Shown here: piece by piece, positions 37,065 to 47,607 of the stretch
How positions within the stretch are numbered: the stretch's first letter is position 1
Layout: the number at the start of each line of letters is the position of its first letter
Origin: Ostreococcus mediterraneus
Taxonomy: Eukaryota > Chlorophyta > Mamiellophyceae > Mamiellales > Bathycoccaceae
Length of the DNA stretch: 64,000 nucleotides
NCBI GenBank assembly: GCA_012295225.1
Contig: WMKK01000017.1
Coordinates: 186,001-250,000 of the forward strand
Reading direction: 5' to 3'
The notes under the pieces: generated by a model
The model's input: the letters and a program-made list of their open reading frames with translations, nothing else
What the model was told of the DNA's origin: nothing
Databases searched by the model: none
Translations under genes and position numbers: made by a program

Positions 37065-39892
37065 AGGCGTCGACGTCGTCGCTGGGATCGGCGCAGACGC
37101 AGACGCATGGGAAGAATGCGTCGTGGGTGACGCGTTTGGGGAAGACTCGCATCGATGGCACCGGGGTGCAGCTCGCGCACTTGGCGATTTTGTTTTTGGG
37201 ATTCGCGTTTGTCACCGAGTGGTTTAGAGGCAGCGACGGGGCGTTGGCGACGATCACACCGAGAGTGTTGCGTGCGCAGGCGGCGGCGGTTCATGGGACA
37301 AATTTAACGTCACCATCAGGTGTGGTGTTGCGGACGTATATGGATCATGAGGTGGTGAGATTAGAAGCGGAGGTGTGCGGTTCGGTGTCGTTGATGGCGC
37401 TGACCGTGTTCGCGGTGTGCGCGAGCATTGGGTTGAATGATATCGCGTGGACATCGTCAGATTCGCGCCGTCGCGTGAGTTCGACGGTTATGTATATCAC
37501 AATTGTCGCGTGCTACACGCACTATCTCATGGTTCAAGGAAATGATCTGTTGTTGAATTCTATTGAAGGATCGTACTATTCGCTTTTGAGATATTTAGAG
37601 TGGATGTTTACCACGCCGGTGTTGCTCATTTTGGTGTTTCAACTTCATGGGTTGGTGTGTACGCCGAGCCAAGCGAGATATCGTCGAGAGATGTGGGGCA
37701 TCGTCGTTGCAGATGAAGTCATGCTCGTTACTGGCATGCTCGTGAACGATACTGAGGGCATGACGCGCATGATGTTGCTTGGCGCGTCTTTCGCATGTTT
37801 CTTTACAATTATTGGCACATGCATCGGATTGTTCCGAGAGGTTCTCGACAGTGAATTGACACGTGGTGATCGTGCGCGATTTGTGATTCTGGCGATTGCG
37901 AAGACAATTTGCTGGACGTCGTTCCCAGTCGTTTTTGTCGCCAAGGAGTTGCAGTTTATCGACGCGAGTGTAGAACACGAGTTCTTTTTGAGCTGTGATG
38001 TCTTGACAAAAGCCGCGTACTGCTTGCTTCTTTCGGCTGGTAACATTCGCGTATTAGACGTTCATCGAGACGAAGAAGTGGCAGATATTGAGCGTCTAAC
38101 AAAGATGCAGCGCGATTTCTTTTACAACATTACGCACGAGTTGCGCATGCCTTTGAATTCTGTCATAGGTTTCAACACGCTCGCTGTAGAATCTGGCGAG
38201 CTCACCGATGTTACCGACGGCTTCATCAAAAATTCTATCACATCGGCCGAGGCACTGCTTGGTTTGATCAACCAAGTCCTAGATTACGCTAAATTCAATC
38301 GCAAAGGGGCAGAGGTACAAGGTGGGCACGGTTTGGAGTTGTCCGCTGATGAGTTTTCACTGCAAGAACTGATTGATCAAACGTTGAGTATTTCACAGCG
38401 TCAAGATTACACCGGTGAAGTTTTCATTCGCGTCGATCCGAGCCTGTTCCCGATGTCGTATACGAGTGATTTCTTCCGTTTGCGGCAGTGCCTTGTAAAC
38501 TTGGTGAATAATGCGGTGAAGTTCTCTAGCAATCTTGATCGTAAAGGGTGCGTGTTGATTGATGTGCGGGGTTATTTAGAAGACGATACTGCACGGTTGA
38601 CATTCTGCGTAGAAGATAATGGTGTGGGTATCCCTGAAGATAAACAAAGCGCCCTCTTCGTGCCATTCAGTCAGCAAAGCGATTATTCCGCCATGCGCGT
38701 GCAGGGCACCGGTCTCGGCTTGACAATCACAAAAACTATCGTCGAGCTCATGGGTGGATCAATCGATTTTACTTCAAAAGAGGACGCTGGGGCGAAGTTT
38801 TCCATCACTTTACCAGTCGCGTACAAACCGTCTTCTCATTACAGCACGTTGCCATCGGACCTTCAAGTTGTCCTTTCGCTTCCGCTCGGATTGCAAAAGC
38901 GTACCGTACGAAATATTTTGGCGTGCAATCAGATTGTATCGTCAAATATATTTGAACTTGAATTGAGAAACGACGATCACTCGCAGTTGCAGCACTACGT
39001 AAAACATGCAGATGCCGGCAGAAAAGTCATGGTGCTGATTATTGAGGATGACCAATATTTTGCGCACGAAAAATTCTTGAGGACAATGTCGCCAGAGCCT
39101 TTCATTCTGATTTTAGCTAAGTCCTCGGTGATGAAAGATTTGCCGAACACTCAATCGACCAGAGCAATCATGAAACCAGTGGCGATGTCAGCATTCTATG
39201 ATAACCTGATGTTTTTAGCGCGCAACTCGAGAAGAAGGCTCTTCCCCGATACTTTTGGCGCTGAGCACGACGACGAGAGTTACATGAATACATCTGATCT
39301 TCCTTCCAAATGTGGCACCGATATTGCCGGCGGTGGCGGCGTCGAAAATGGCGAAGAAGTCATTTCATCCGCACGCGAATGGGACAAGGCAACGCCCAAG
39401 AGCGCCGCGGCCGAGCCTCAAGTTGATGTTAGTTCCATGCGCGTGCTCGTCGTGGAAGACAACAGATTGAATCAAAAGGTGGCTGTTCACTCGTTGAAAA
39501 AGTGCGGCTGTACTGTTGATTTAGCCGAAAATGGCTTAATCGCGACGCAATTAATCGAACAAACGATATCTGGTTCCTTATTGCCGTATGATGTCATTTT
39601 CATGGATGTCATGATGCCCGTCATGGATGGCACGACGGCGACGAGAAGAATCCGTGAACTCGAGAGAAGCGCTCCGCTGTCGTACAAGCGAAATCTCGTC
39701 ATCGCTTTGAGCGCAAATGTCGGCCCCGAACACGTTATCTCCGTTAAAGACGCCGGTTGTGACGGTTCACTCGGCAAACCATTTTATCCGAGTACACTTC
39801 GAAAAGTATTGTACGATGTTTTTGCGAATGAGTACGTGGGCTTTGATGGCGGTTCCAAAACGCCATCCATTGGCACTCGACCCGGAATGTAA
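37049..39892 (+). CDS. HKR: Sensory rhodopsin-histidine kinase-response regulator fusion (HKR)
   Basis: A light-sensor hybrid kinase of 947 aa. Residues about 40-335 form a type I rhodopsin: helix C reads RYLEWMFTTPVLL (Arg181, Glu184 as Schiff-base counterion in place of Asp), and helix G reads SCDVLTKAAYCLLL with Asp317 and the retinal Lys321. The position of the proton donor of pumps is Leu195, so a sensor rather than a pump is expected. The kinase follows: FYNITHELRMPLNSVIG (phospho-acceptor His363), the N box CLVNLVNNAVKFSS, DNGVGIPE and GTGLGLTITK. A middle segment (VMVLIIEDDQYFAHEKFLRT, residues 660-720) resembles a decayed receiver. The C-terminal receiver has VVEDNRLNQK, Asp853 in FMDVMMPVMDG and Lys910 in GKPF. 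Such proteins are known in Ostreococcus and Chlamydomonas. Confidence 0.95.
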   Translation: MDRHAQASTSSLGSAQTQTHGKNASWVTRLGKTRIDGTGVQLAHLAILFLGFAFVTEWFRGSDGALATITPRVLRAQAAAVHGTNLTSPSGVVLRTYMDHEVVRLEAEVCGSVSLMALTVFAVCASIGLNDIAWTSSDSRRRVSSTVMYITIVACYTHYLMVQGNDLLLNSIEGSYYSLLRYLEWMFTTPVLLILVFQLHGLVCTPSQARYRREMWGIVVADEVMLVTGMLVNDTEGMTRMMLLGASFACFFTIIGTCIGLFREVLDSELTRGDRARFVILAIAKTICWTSFPVVFVAKELQFIDASVEHEFFLSCDVLTKAAYCLLLSAGNIRVLDVHRDEEVADIERLTKMQRDFFYNITHELRMPLNSVIGFNTLAVESGELTDVTDGFIKNSITSAEALLGLINQVLDYAKFNRKGAEVQGGHGLELSADEFSLQELIDQTLSISQRQDYTGEVFIRVDPSLFPMSYTSDFFRLRQCLVNLVNNAVKFSSNLDRKGCVLIDVRGYLEDDTARLTFCVEDNGVGIPEDKQSALFVPFSQQSDYSAMRVQGTGLGLTITKTIVELMGGSIDFTSKEDAGAKFSITLPVAYKPSSHYSTLPSDLQVVLSLPLGLQKRTVRNILACNQIVSSNIFELELRNDDHSQLQHYVKHADAGRKVMVLIIEDDQYFAHEKFLRTMSPEPFILILAKSSVMKDLPNTQSTRAIMKPVAMSAFYDNLMFLARNSRRRLFPDTFGAEHDDESYMNTSDLPSKCGTDIAGGGGVENGEEVISSAREWDKATPKSAAAEPQVDVSSMRVLVVEDNRLNQKVAVHSLKKCGCTVDLAENGLIATQLIEQTISGSLLPYDVIFMDVMMPVMDGTTATRRIRELERSAPLSYKRNLVIALSANVGPEHVISVKDAGCDGSLGKPFYPSTLRKVLYDVFANEYVGFDGGSKTPSIGTRPGM

Positions 39893-39992
39893 TCGAGCTG
39901 TAATACGCTCGGAAATTTTATGCTACAAAACTACGCTACTGCACTAACACTCTTTATTGTAAACAAGTACACCAGATATTGCGCTATCCTTA

Positions 39993-40886
39993 TCAAGTGT
40001 TGTCACTCGTTTCGTTGAGAAAACGCTCGTTCACGACGGCCATCTTCTCGAAATCAAACCCTAAAGTTTCGTACCACTTTCGCTCATCAACCGTCTTGAG
40101 TTCTCCCTCGCACTTTAAAATGATCGAAGATAAGTGCACCGCGGCTGCCGCGAGCGTGGGCGCATCAGTCGTCAACAATAACTCATCTGTGTCAAACATC
40201 ATGTTTAACAACGCCGCGCTCGCGGCGCACGCCAGCGCCTCTCCTCCTCCTATCGCGTGTACGATGTGAAACATAAATTTGTGCGGCTGCTCGGTATTCA
40301 ACTCATAATCCATCGCTCGCAGGACGTCTTGCTCGAGTTCAAGAATTCGGTCCTTGTATTCGTAATACAAAGCTCCGACGATGACGCCGTCGTCCGCCGC
40401 CGAGGCGTCGTACCCAGCCAATTCCAACCCTTCCGCCAACTCCCGCGCATCTTCATCCTTCATCCGCACATTTGCACGCGATGTGAGCGTTATCTTCGCT
40501 AAACCTGCGTCCTCGGCGCCTGTGGTCACTAAAAGATGCGTCGTGTTGACGACATCCGCTACGCGCGTCATGCTCTCCTCCAACTTGCACGCTAAATAAA
40601 TCGCACTCGGAACGACAATTTCCGGCGACACCGACGCGTGATGCACCACGGCATCGTTCGTAGACGTTCCATTCTCGCACTCGCGCTCGCGACGGGCGGC
40701 GTAGAAGCGCAGCACCGCGGTAAGCGCAGTCACACTTGTGTCGAGCGGTAAATTCAAAAGCTCACACGCGCCTCGGCACAACGCCCGTGCCTGACACTCG
40801 CGCGTGCGCTGCGCACTCGTGAAGAATGACGTCGATGACGTCGATGTGTCGTCTCGACGCGCTCTCGCGTCGGCCGGGACGGACAT
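39993..40886 (-). CDS. Cyclin, L/K/T-like transcription-type
   Basis: The 297-aa protein has two cyclin boxes. Box 1: RALCRGACELLNLPLDTSVT, AVLRFYAARR, then VSPEIVVPSAIYLACKLEES with TRVADVVNTTHLL, the pattern of cyclin L and relatives (LAxKxEE...RxxDVxN). The connecting region YYEYKDRILELEQDVLRAMD with YELNTEQPHKFMFHIVHAIG also matches cyclin L/T types. Box 2: AASAALLNMMFDTDELLLTT and LAAAAVHLSSIILK. These cyclins pair with CDK9/11/12-type kinases in transcription and splicing. The start at 40886 (MSVPADARARRD) is chosen; the frame to 41393 runs under the divergent GTPase gene. Confidence 0.82.
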   Translation of the reverse strand: MSVPADARARRDDTSTSSTSFFTSAQRTRECQARALCRGACELLNLPLDTSVTALTAVLRFYAARRERECENGTSTNDAVVHHASVSPEIVVPSAIYLACKLEESMTRVADVVNTTHLLVTTGAEDAGLAKITLTSRANVRMKDEDARELAEGLELAGYDASAADDGVIVGALYYEYKDRILELEQDVLRAMDYELNTEQPHKFMFHIVHAIGGGEALACAASAALLNMMFDTDELLLTTDAPTLAAAAVHLSSIILKCEGELKTVDERKWYETLGFDFEKMAVVNERFLNETSDNT

Positions 40887-41121
40887 GCGCGCGTGTCTGG
40901 CGTCGCGACTGCGCTGTGCGCACTGGGAAGAGCTATTTTTGTGCACCAGAGCGCGCGGTGACGTCATTTGGACGCGCGACGCCCGCGAGCGCGCGTGCGG
41001 GCGACAGCAACGGTGGATATTGTTGCGCCACGCCGTTTCACGCGCGGTGGCGCGCGAACGGGCGCGCGAGGGCGCACGCAGAACGCGGCGACGGTTCACA
41101 TTTGCAGGCACAGAGACGAGC

Positions 41122-42012
41122 ATGGATGTCATTACTCGCGCGCACGTCGACACCACCCGCGTGAACGCGCGTGATGACGCGCGCAATCGCCCCATGCGCG
41201 TAAAAATTGCCACAGCTGGGGTGATGTCGTCAGGAAAGACGGCATTGATCCGCCGATTCTTCGCGGAGGCGCGCGCTGCCGCGTCTGACTGTCGCGACGC
41301 CGTCGTCGACGACTGGCGAGCTACACCGACGATTGGCATGGATTTCGGAACTATGCGCATCGAATATTGCGAGAATGATCTCATCGTCACCACTGACGAC
41401 GGTGGTACGGAGTTGAGTCGATCGCCGAAAGTCGTCCGTGGGTGCTTTTTTGATCCGAGCGGCGCCGACGCGCACGCTCCGTGCCGCCGGGAAGCCTATC
41501 GAGACGCCGACGGCGTCATTCTCGTCATCGACGCAACCCGACGCGGATCTCAAGCCGAACTCGAATTTATCATTCGAGAAATCGCATCAGCACCGCGCGC
41601 AGACGAGGCAAACTCCGTGCCAATCCACGTCCTCGTCGTTCGAGCCAAGACGCGTTCGGCGCCGTCCCGAGCCGCGCTCCGCTCGCCATCCGCCTCCACT
41701 ATGCCCCTTCAAGACGACGATTCCGAGCTCGCACTCCTCCGCCATCGTCTCCACCTCATCTCAACGACGTTTGCACACCGTGCACCGCCCCACGGCGCGA
41801 ACCGTGCGGGAGACATACCCATCCGATTCGTCCCCGACGCTTCGGCGTCATCATCAAGCCGCGACGCATCGAGCGCGCGCGCGCCGCTCGCCGACATCCT
41901 CGTCATCGATACCGACGCCGCCTCGGGCGCAGGCGTCACGCGCGCCGTACAAACGCTCACCGCACACATCGCGCGCGAGAAATCATCAAAAGTGCGCGCG
42001 CATCGCGCATAA
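41122..42012 (+). CDS. Atypical small GTPase-like protein (RABL3/LIP1-like)
   Basis: The 296-aa product keeps a P-loop, KIATAGVMSSGKTALIRRFF, and a switch I-like ATPTIGMDFGTM. The G3 region reads CFFDPSGADAHAPC where a canonical GTPase has WDTAGQE, and AYRDADGVILVIDATRRGS corresponds to the following strand. The usual NKxD base motif is replaced by VLVVRAKTRSA. Acidic and Ser/Ala inserts break the fold. The general order recalls plant LIP1 (a circadian regulator) and RABL3, but this is a weak similarity. Nucleotide specificity is doubtful given the lost motifs. Start codons of this gene and the cyclin are 235 bp apart. Confidence 0.6.
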   Translation: MDVITRAHVDTTRVNARDDARNRPMRVKIATAGVMSSGKTALIRRFFAEARAAASDCRDAVVDDWRATPTIGMDFGTMRIEYCENDLIVTTDDGGTELSRSPKVVRGCFFDPSGADAHAPCRREAYRDADGVILVIDATRRGSQAELEFIIREIASAPRADEANSVPIHVLVVRAKTRSAPSRAALRSPSASTMPLQDDDSELALLRHRLHLISTTFAHRAPPHGANRAGDIPIRFVPDASASSSSRDASSARAPLADILVIDTDAASGAGVTRAVQTLTAHIAREKSSKVRAHRA

Positions 42013-42109
42013 AGACGCGACATTGTCGCGCTCCGTAAAGTTGCTTTTTCTGTCCCAAAACCCAACAAGAGCGCGTCACTTGTCGACGCGTCAGCCTCTA
42101 CGACTCGCG

Positions 42110-42676
42110 ATGTTTGCCACGACTGCGACCCCGAACGCGTTCACCGTGCGCGCACCTGCGATGGTACGTGACGTCTCGCGCGTCTCTCGCGCGCGATGGC
42201 TGTGCGACGGCGTCGCGAGCGCGCGAATCAGACGCGGTGAAAACGCGTGACGTCATACCGTGTGACTGACGATGATGCTTTGCGTGTGTTTTACGCGTCG
42301 TGTTCCACAGCGCGCGCAATCGCGCCGCCAAACGCAAACGCGCGCGTTCTTTAATAAGAAGCCAGCGGCTGCGGCTCCGGCGGCTCCGGGGGCGAAGAGC
42401 CGATTCAGCGCTCCGGCGAAGAAGGCTGCGCCGGCCAAGTTTGTGAAACCCGAAAAGGGCCAACCGTACTTGGTTGACGGTCAATTGTGGGTGTGCCAAG
42501 GGTGCGGGTACGTGTATGATGGCCAAAAGGGTCCGTGGGCCGAGGATAAGCGATGCCCGGCGTGCGGTGAGCGACGATTTGCGTTGAAGTCGCAAGAGGA
42601 ATTGTCCACGGCGATTTATGCGCTCGCCGCGTCTGTGGCACTCATCGGCTTGTTGGCGCTCATCCCGAACTTGTAA
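42110..42676 (+). CDS. Membrane-anchored plastid rubredoxin; two exons
   Basis: Exons 42110-42163 and 42311-42676 encode 139 aa. The donor is GTACGT, CTGAC lies at 42266-42270 and the acceptor AG at 42309-42310. Exon 1 (MFATTATPNAFTVRAPAM) plus the start of exon 2 form a transit peptide. The rubredoxin iron site is WVCQGCGYVYDG and DKRCPACGERRF, four Cys in two knuckles. The C-terminal segment TAIYALAASVALIGLLALIP is a membrane anchor. This form matches RBD1/RubA, needed for photosystem II assembly in cyanobacteria and green plants. An unspliced start at 42272 would lose the transit peptide. Confidence 0.88.
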
Positions 42677-42683
42677 GCGCGCT

Positions 42684-42710
42684 CGTGCGTGCGTGCGTGC
42701 GTGCGTGTGT
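42684..42710. repeat. CGTG tetranucleotide repeat
   Basis: A CGTG/GTGC run lies immediately after the rubredoxin stop codon, in the 3' untranslated region. Confidence 0.85.
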
Positions 42711-42852
42711 ATGTATCAAATGTACGCGACACGAAAGTATAGCGTGTAAGTAAGCGACGTGATAATGATATTTTTACACTAATAAAGGGTGGGACACCGT
42801 TTCGCGTTTCCGTCGTCCTCACCACTCACGCAGAGGGATTAATGTGAAAGAA

Positions 42853-43824
42853 TTACTGCTCGCCAGCCTCACCGAATGGCTTGAGGAACCCACGCTGGAA
42901 TCCTTGCTCTAAAGCGATCGCGGCGAACGCGTACATGAGCACACCTTCGCCGGTTAACAGCGCCGCTTGGGCGTAAGCGGTGAAATCCGACTCGCCGCTC
43001 AATGCCGCCGCTCGCAGGTACACGTCTGCCGCGGATAAACCTCTGGCCAAGCCAAACGCGCCAACGACACCGCCCTTCAATTCATCGTTCCCGATATCGC
43101 GACGCACGGCGTAGCGATAGGTGACACCAAACACCGCGCACGATGCGGCGGCTATGGCTATGGATATCGCTCCACCGCCTTGAGAAAGAATCAAAGGCGT
43201 CGCCAACGCCGCGCCCCCGACGCCACTCAACGCCGCCGCCTTCCCACTCTCTATCTTTTCCGCATCCTCATCTATCGGCGTCGCCCACTTCGCGCCCTTG
43301 GCGTCTTCCTTTGCGAGTTCCGCTTCCAACGCCGCCCGCTCGCTCGCCAATGCCGCCATCTTCGCCTCCGCCGCCGCTACCGCATCCGCCTTCAACGCCG
43401 CCGCCTCTAACGCCGCTGCCTCCGCCTTCGATTGCACCTCCCCAGTCTTCGCCGTCATCTCCTCAAACGCGCGTTCAACCTTTGCCTTTTCCGCGCGCTC
43501 CACTTTATCAATTTCACCCTCCGCCACGCGCGCCGCCGACGCCTTCACCCTCGCAATCTCCGCCGCCACGCTCGCATCGCTATCAATCATGGCGTTTATC
43601 TCCTCCGTCGCCTTGTCCTTCATGGCTTCGATTTTCCCATCAATCTCGCGCGCGATCTCCATCGCGTCGTCGTCCGTCGCGGCGCCACCAGACGCGGCGC
43701 CCACGCGCGTCGGCGCCGCCACCGCGCGTCGTCGAGCGACGCCACACATGCGGCGCGTTGATGCCTGCGATATCGCGCGCGTCGTCGTCGTCGCCATCAT
43801 CGTCGTCGTCGTCGTCGTCGCCAT
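42853..43824 (-). CDS. Plastid coiled-coil membrane protein, unknown
   Basis: The 323-aa protein has a Thr/Met-rich, then Arg/Ala-rich transit-like N-terminus (VARRRAVAAPTRVGAASGGA). Residues about 60-185 are an Ala/Glu/Lys coiled coil (EIDGKIEAMKDKATEEINAM, AKVERAFEEMTAKTGEVQSK, AEAKMAALASERAALEAELA). The C-terminal 130 residues include hydrophobic Gly/Ala-rich segments (ALSGVGGAALATPLILSQGG, AISIAIAAASCAVFGVTYRY) and a conserved stretch YAVRRDIGNDELKGGVVGAF, which I recall from plant and algal plastid proteins without a function. The gene start borders a CGT microsatellite. Confidence 0.75.
   Translation of the reverse strand: MATTTTTTMMATTTTRAISQASTRRMCGVARRRAVAAPTRVGAASGGAATDDDAMEIAREIDGKIEAMKDKATEEINAMIDSDASVAAEIARVKASAARVAEGEIDKVERAEKAKVERAFEEMTAKTGEVQSKAEAAALEAAALKADAVAAAEAKMAALASERAALEAELAKEDAKGAKWATPIDEDAEKIESGKAAALSGVGGAALATPLILSQGGGAISIAIAAASCAVFGVTYRYAVRRDIGNDELKGGVVGAFGLARGLSAADVYLRAAALSGESDFTAYAQAALLTGEGVLMYAFAAIALEQGFQRGFLKPFGEAGEQ

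Positions 43825-43849
<25 letters not shown>
43781..43849. repeat. GTC/ATC microsatellite
   Basis: Imperfect GTC triplets overlap the start of the plastid coiled-coil gene (its Met/Thr run) and its promoter. Confidence 0.85.
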
Positions 43850-45236
<1,387 letters not shown>

Positions 45237-45518
45237 GATTGGAAGCGCACCGCACGACGCCTCGAGCGCGTGGCGAATAACGGCGACGGCGAGGTTTTGC
45301 TCGCACCGTTTATTCACGTCTTTGCGCGCGTCCCGGTGTCGGTAGGCTATAGTGATGAAATATTCAAACTCAAGACACGTGTGTGTTCTATTCATGTCGC
45401 GTACTCCTCCAACGCGCGATTGATATCCTCGTCGCGCGCGTTCGCCTATTCATTCACCTCCAACCGACCGACGGACGAATAACCGACCGCACACGCGCAC
45501 GCGCGACGCTCGCACGCG

Positions 45519-47378
45519 ATGACGCCGCGCGACACCGAACGCTCACCATTGCTCGCGACGAAATCATCGTCGTCGTCGTCGTCCTGGCGCCGCGCGCTCG
45601 CCGCCGCCGCCGTCGTCGTCGGCGTCGTCGCGATATTTTCCTCGTCACGTCCAGCGCACGAGTTTGGTGTTGAGCACAGCGCGTTGACGATTCCGCAGCG
45701 TCTCGGCGCGGCGATGTCGGCGAGCGCGCGAAAGGAACTCATCGACGCGAAGATTTCTAAGCTCAAGGCGTTATCGGCGCGATTGGAGGATGAGTCGGAA
45801 CGGAAGCTTGCGCAAGGGCGGTTCATGGCGAGCGACGTCGAGGCGGCGTCAGAGACGGCGACGAAGGAGTCTGTGGCGACGTGTTCGGCTGATCCGACGC
45901 AAAATGCATTGAAAACGCGGTATAGGAGCATGATGTCCAGAGAGAAGGGTGATGTGGAGAGACGAAAGAATTTGGACGTGCGTCTCAAGCAGAAGAAAAA
46001 GAATAAGCGAAACGCTCGGACGAAGGACGAGGACGAAAACGCCCGCGCGGCTCTCGGCGGCCTTCAATGGATTTCGAACGTCGTAGAGAAAGCTTCAGAG
46101 ATAACTTCTATATCGAGTGAAATTATTGGTGAGTTTGCAGAAGAGGTGGATGAAGGTTCTGGGTTTTGCTGGCGAGAGTCGTACACGCGCGAAGGAGTCT
46201 TACCGCAGCACTGCGAGGATGGACAAGAAGTCTTGGCTGATGGATTCTACTGCTACGATAAGTGCGACAAGTATGACACGAGCGATAAGTCTTACAAACG
46301 ATATGGGTATGACTGTCATCAAAACTGTAACAGCGGATGGACGGATACTGGTCTCACGTGCAACAATCCGTCGGCGTCATATGGGCGCGGCGTCGGCACC
46401 ATCGAATGCTCTTGGAGCTGGAGCACGTGGAGTGTGAATTGTGGTGGTTCTTTATGCACGGCAAAGGGCAAGGAAGATTATCTTGGGCTATGCTACGATA
46501 AATGCAAATCTGGATACAGCAACTTTGGTTCCAACATTTGCGTCATGGATTGCGCCGAACAAGGGTACCACGGCGGCATCGCGCCGAGCTGCGTCAAGGA
46601 TATCAAGATATCTCCCGGTATGACACCTTCAACGTGCCCGCCGGGGACTGAATACGACGGTGGACTGTGCTACGAACCATGCAAGACAAATTTCACCGGC
46701 GTCGGATTCGTCTGCTGGGGTGGCGCGCCAAATGTGAACAACAAAGACTGGGTACTCTGCGGGATGGGCGCCGCCGTCGACGACGCCACGTGCGCCTTGG
46801 TCATCACCGATCAGATCATGGGTCCGCTCGAAATGGTTGCTTTCTTTGCGACACTCGGCTCGAGCTCTGGCGCGACGACAGCTGCGAAGGTTGGCGTGAA
46901 AACTGCCACGAAAGGTGCCAAAGCCATCGACAAGGCGGGCGACACATTCAAAGCTATAAAAAAGACAGCCGAGGAACTCGAAAACGCCGTGAGCACCGCC
47001 GAAGGCGTCGTTGACGGCGTTGAAGATCTGGTTGAGTGCGAAACTGAAGCCGACTGCATCCGTGTCGCCGCCGAAGTCGCGGCCCTCTTCGATCCCACTG
47101 GGATAGCGAGCACCGTCGCCGCGTACAGCCACGACATTTGCACTCGATACACCGAAGACGCCGAAGCCATCGCGGAGATGGACCCAGAGCTCAAATCCGC
47201 CCAAATCGCCGCCGTGGAAAAAGCCTTTGCGAAATATCGCAACGGCGGTGGTAAAGGCAAATGCGCCAAAGCCGCGTATAATGAAATGTTGGAGCGCAAC
47301 CGCTCGCAAGCCGAGGCTGAAGAAATTAAAATCCAAGTCAAATACGCCATCGGTAACTTAACCGCGGCGTCGACGTGA
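45519..47378 (+). CDS. Cysteine-rich type II membrane/secreted protein, unknown
   Basis: The 619-aa protein has a single N-terminal anchor (RALAAAAVVVGVVAIFSSSR) after a short cytosolic tail, so the rest should be lumenal or outside. Residues about 205-415 are rich in Cys and Gly/Tyr in irregular repeats: GFCWRESYTREGVLPQHCED, GFYCYDKCDKYDTSDKS, GYDCHQNCNSGWTDTGLTC, LGLCYDKCKSGYSNFGSNIC and LCYEPCKTNFTGVGFVCWGG. This CY-x2-C-x2-GY pattern recurs in large extracellular proteins of protists. The C-terminal part (AAVDDATCALVITDQIMGPL, VAAEVAALFDPTGIASTVAA, YSHDICTRYTEDAEAIAEMD) is helical. I do not recognise a named family. Confidence 0.8.
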   Translation: MTPRDTERSPLLATKSSSSSSSWRRALAAAAVVVGVVAIFSSSRPAHEFGVEHSALTIPQRLGAAMSASARKELIDAKISKLKALSARLEDESERKLAQGRFMASDVEAASETATKESVATCSADPTQNALKTRYRSMMSREKGDVERRKNLDVRLKQKKKNKRNARTKDEDENARAALGGLQWISNVVEKASEITSISSEIIGEFAEEVDEGSGFCWRESYTREGVLPQHCEDGQEVLADGFYCYDKCDKYDTSDKSYKRYGYDCHQNCNSGWTDTGLTCNNPSASYGRGVGTIECSWSWSTWSVNCGGSLCTAKGKEDYLGLCYDKCKSGYSNFGSNICVMDCAEQGYHGGIAPSCVKDIKISPGMTPSTCPPGTEYDGGLCYEPCKTNFTGVGFVCWGGAPNVNNKDWVLCGMGAAVDDATCALVITDQIMGPLEMVAFFATLGSSSGATTAAKVGVKTATKGAKAIDKAGDTFKAIKKTAEELENAVSTAEGVVDGVEDLVECETEADCIRVAAEVAALFDPTGIASTVAAYSHDICTRYTEDAEAIAEMDPELKSAQIAAVEKAFAKYRNGGGKGKCAKAAYNEMLERNRSQAEAEEIKIQVKYAIGNLTAAST

Positions 47379-47607
47379 GGCACGTCCCGTCAATGAAAGT
47401 CCTCGTTAAAAATTAACCACTCCATCGATCAAGTTTGTACATTTTTTGTGTTGTTTTGTGCCCAATTTGATGTAATGTAATCCACGCGTTGTTTCCAACT
47501 GTTTTTTTTCACCATGTGGCGCAGACATCGCCACAATTCGCCACGCACGATCGCGCGCATCGGCGATTTCACCCGTACCCGCGCGCACACACACACACGC
47601 ACACACC

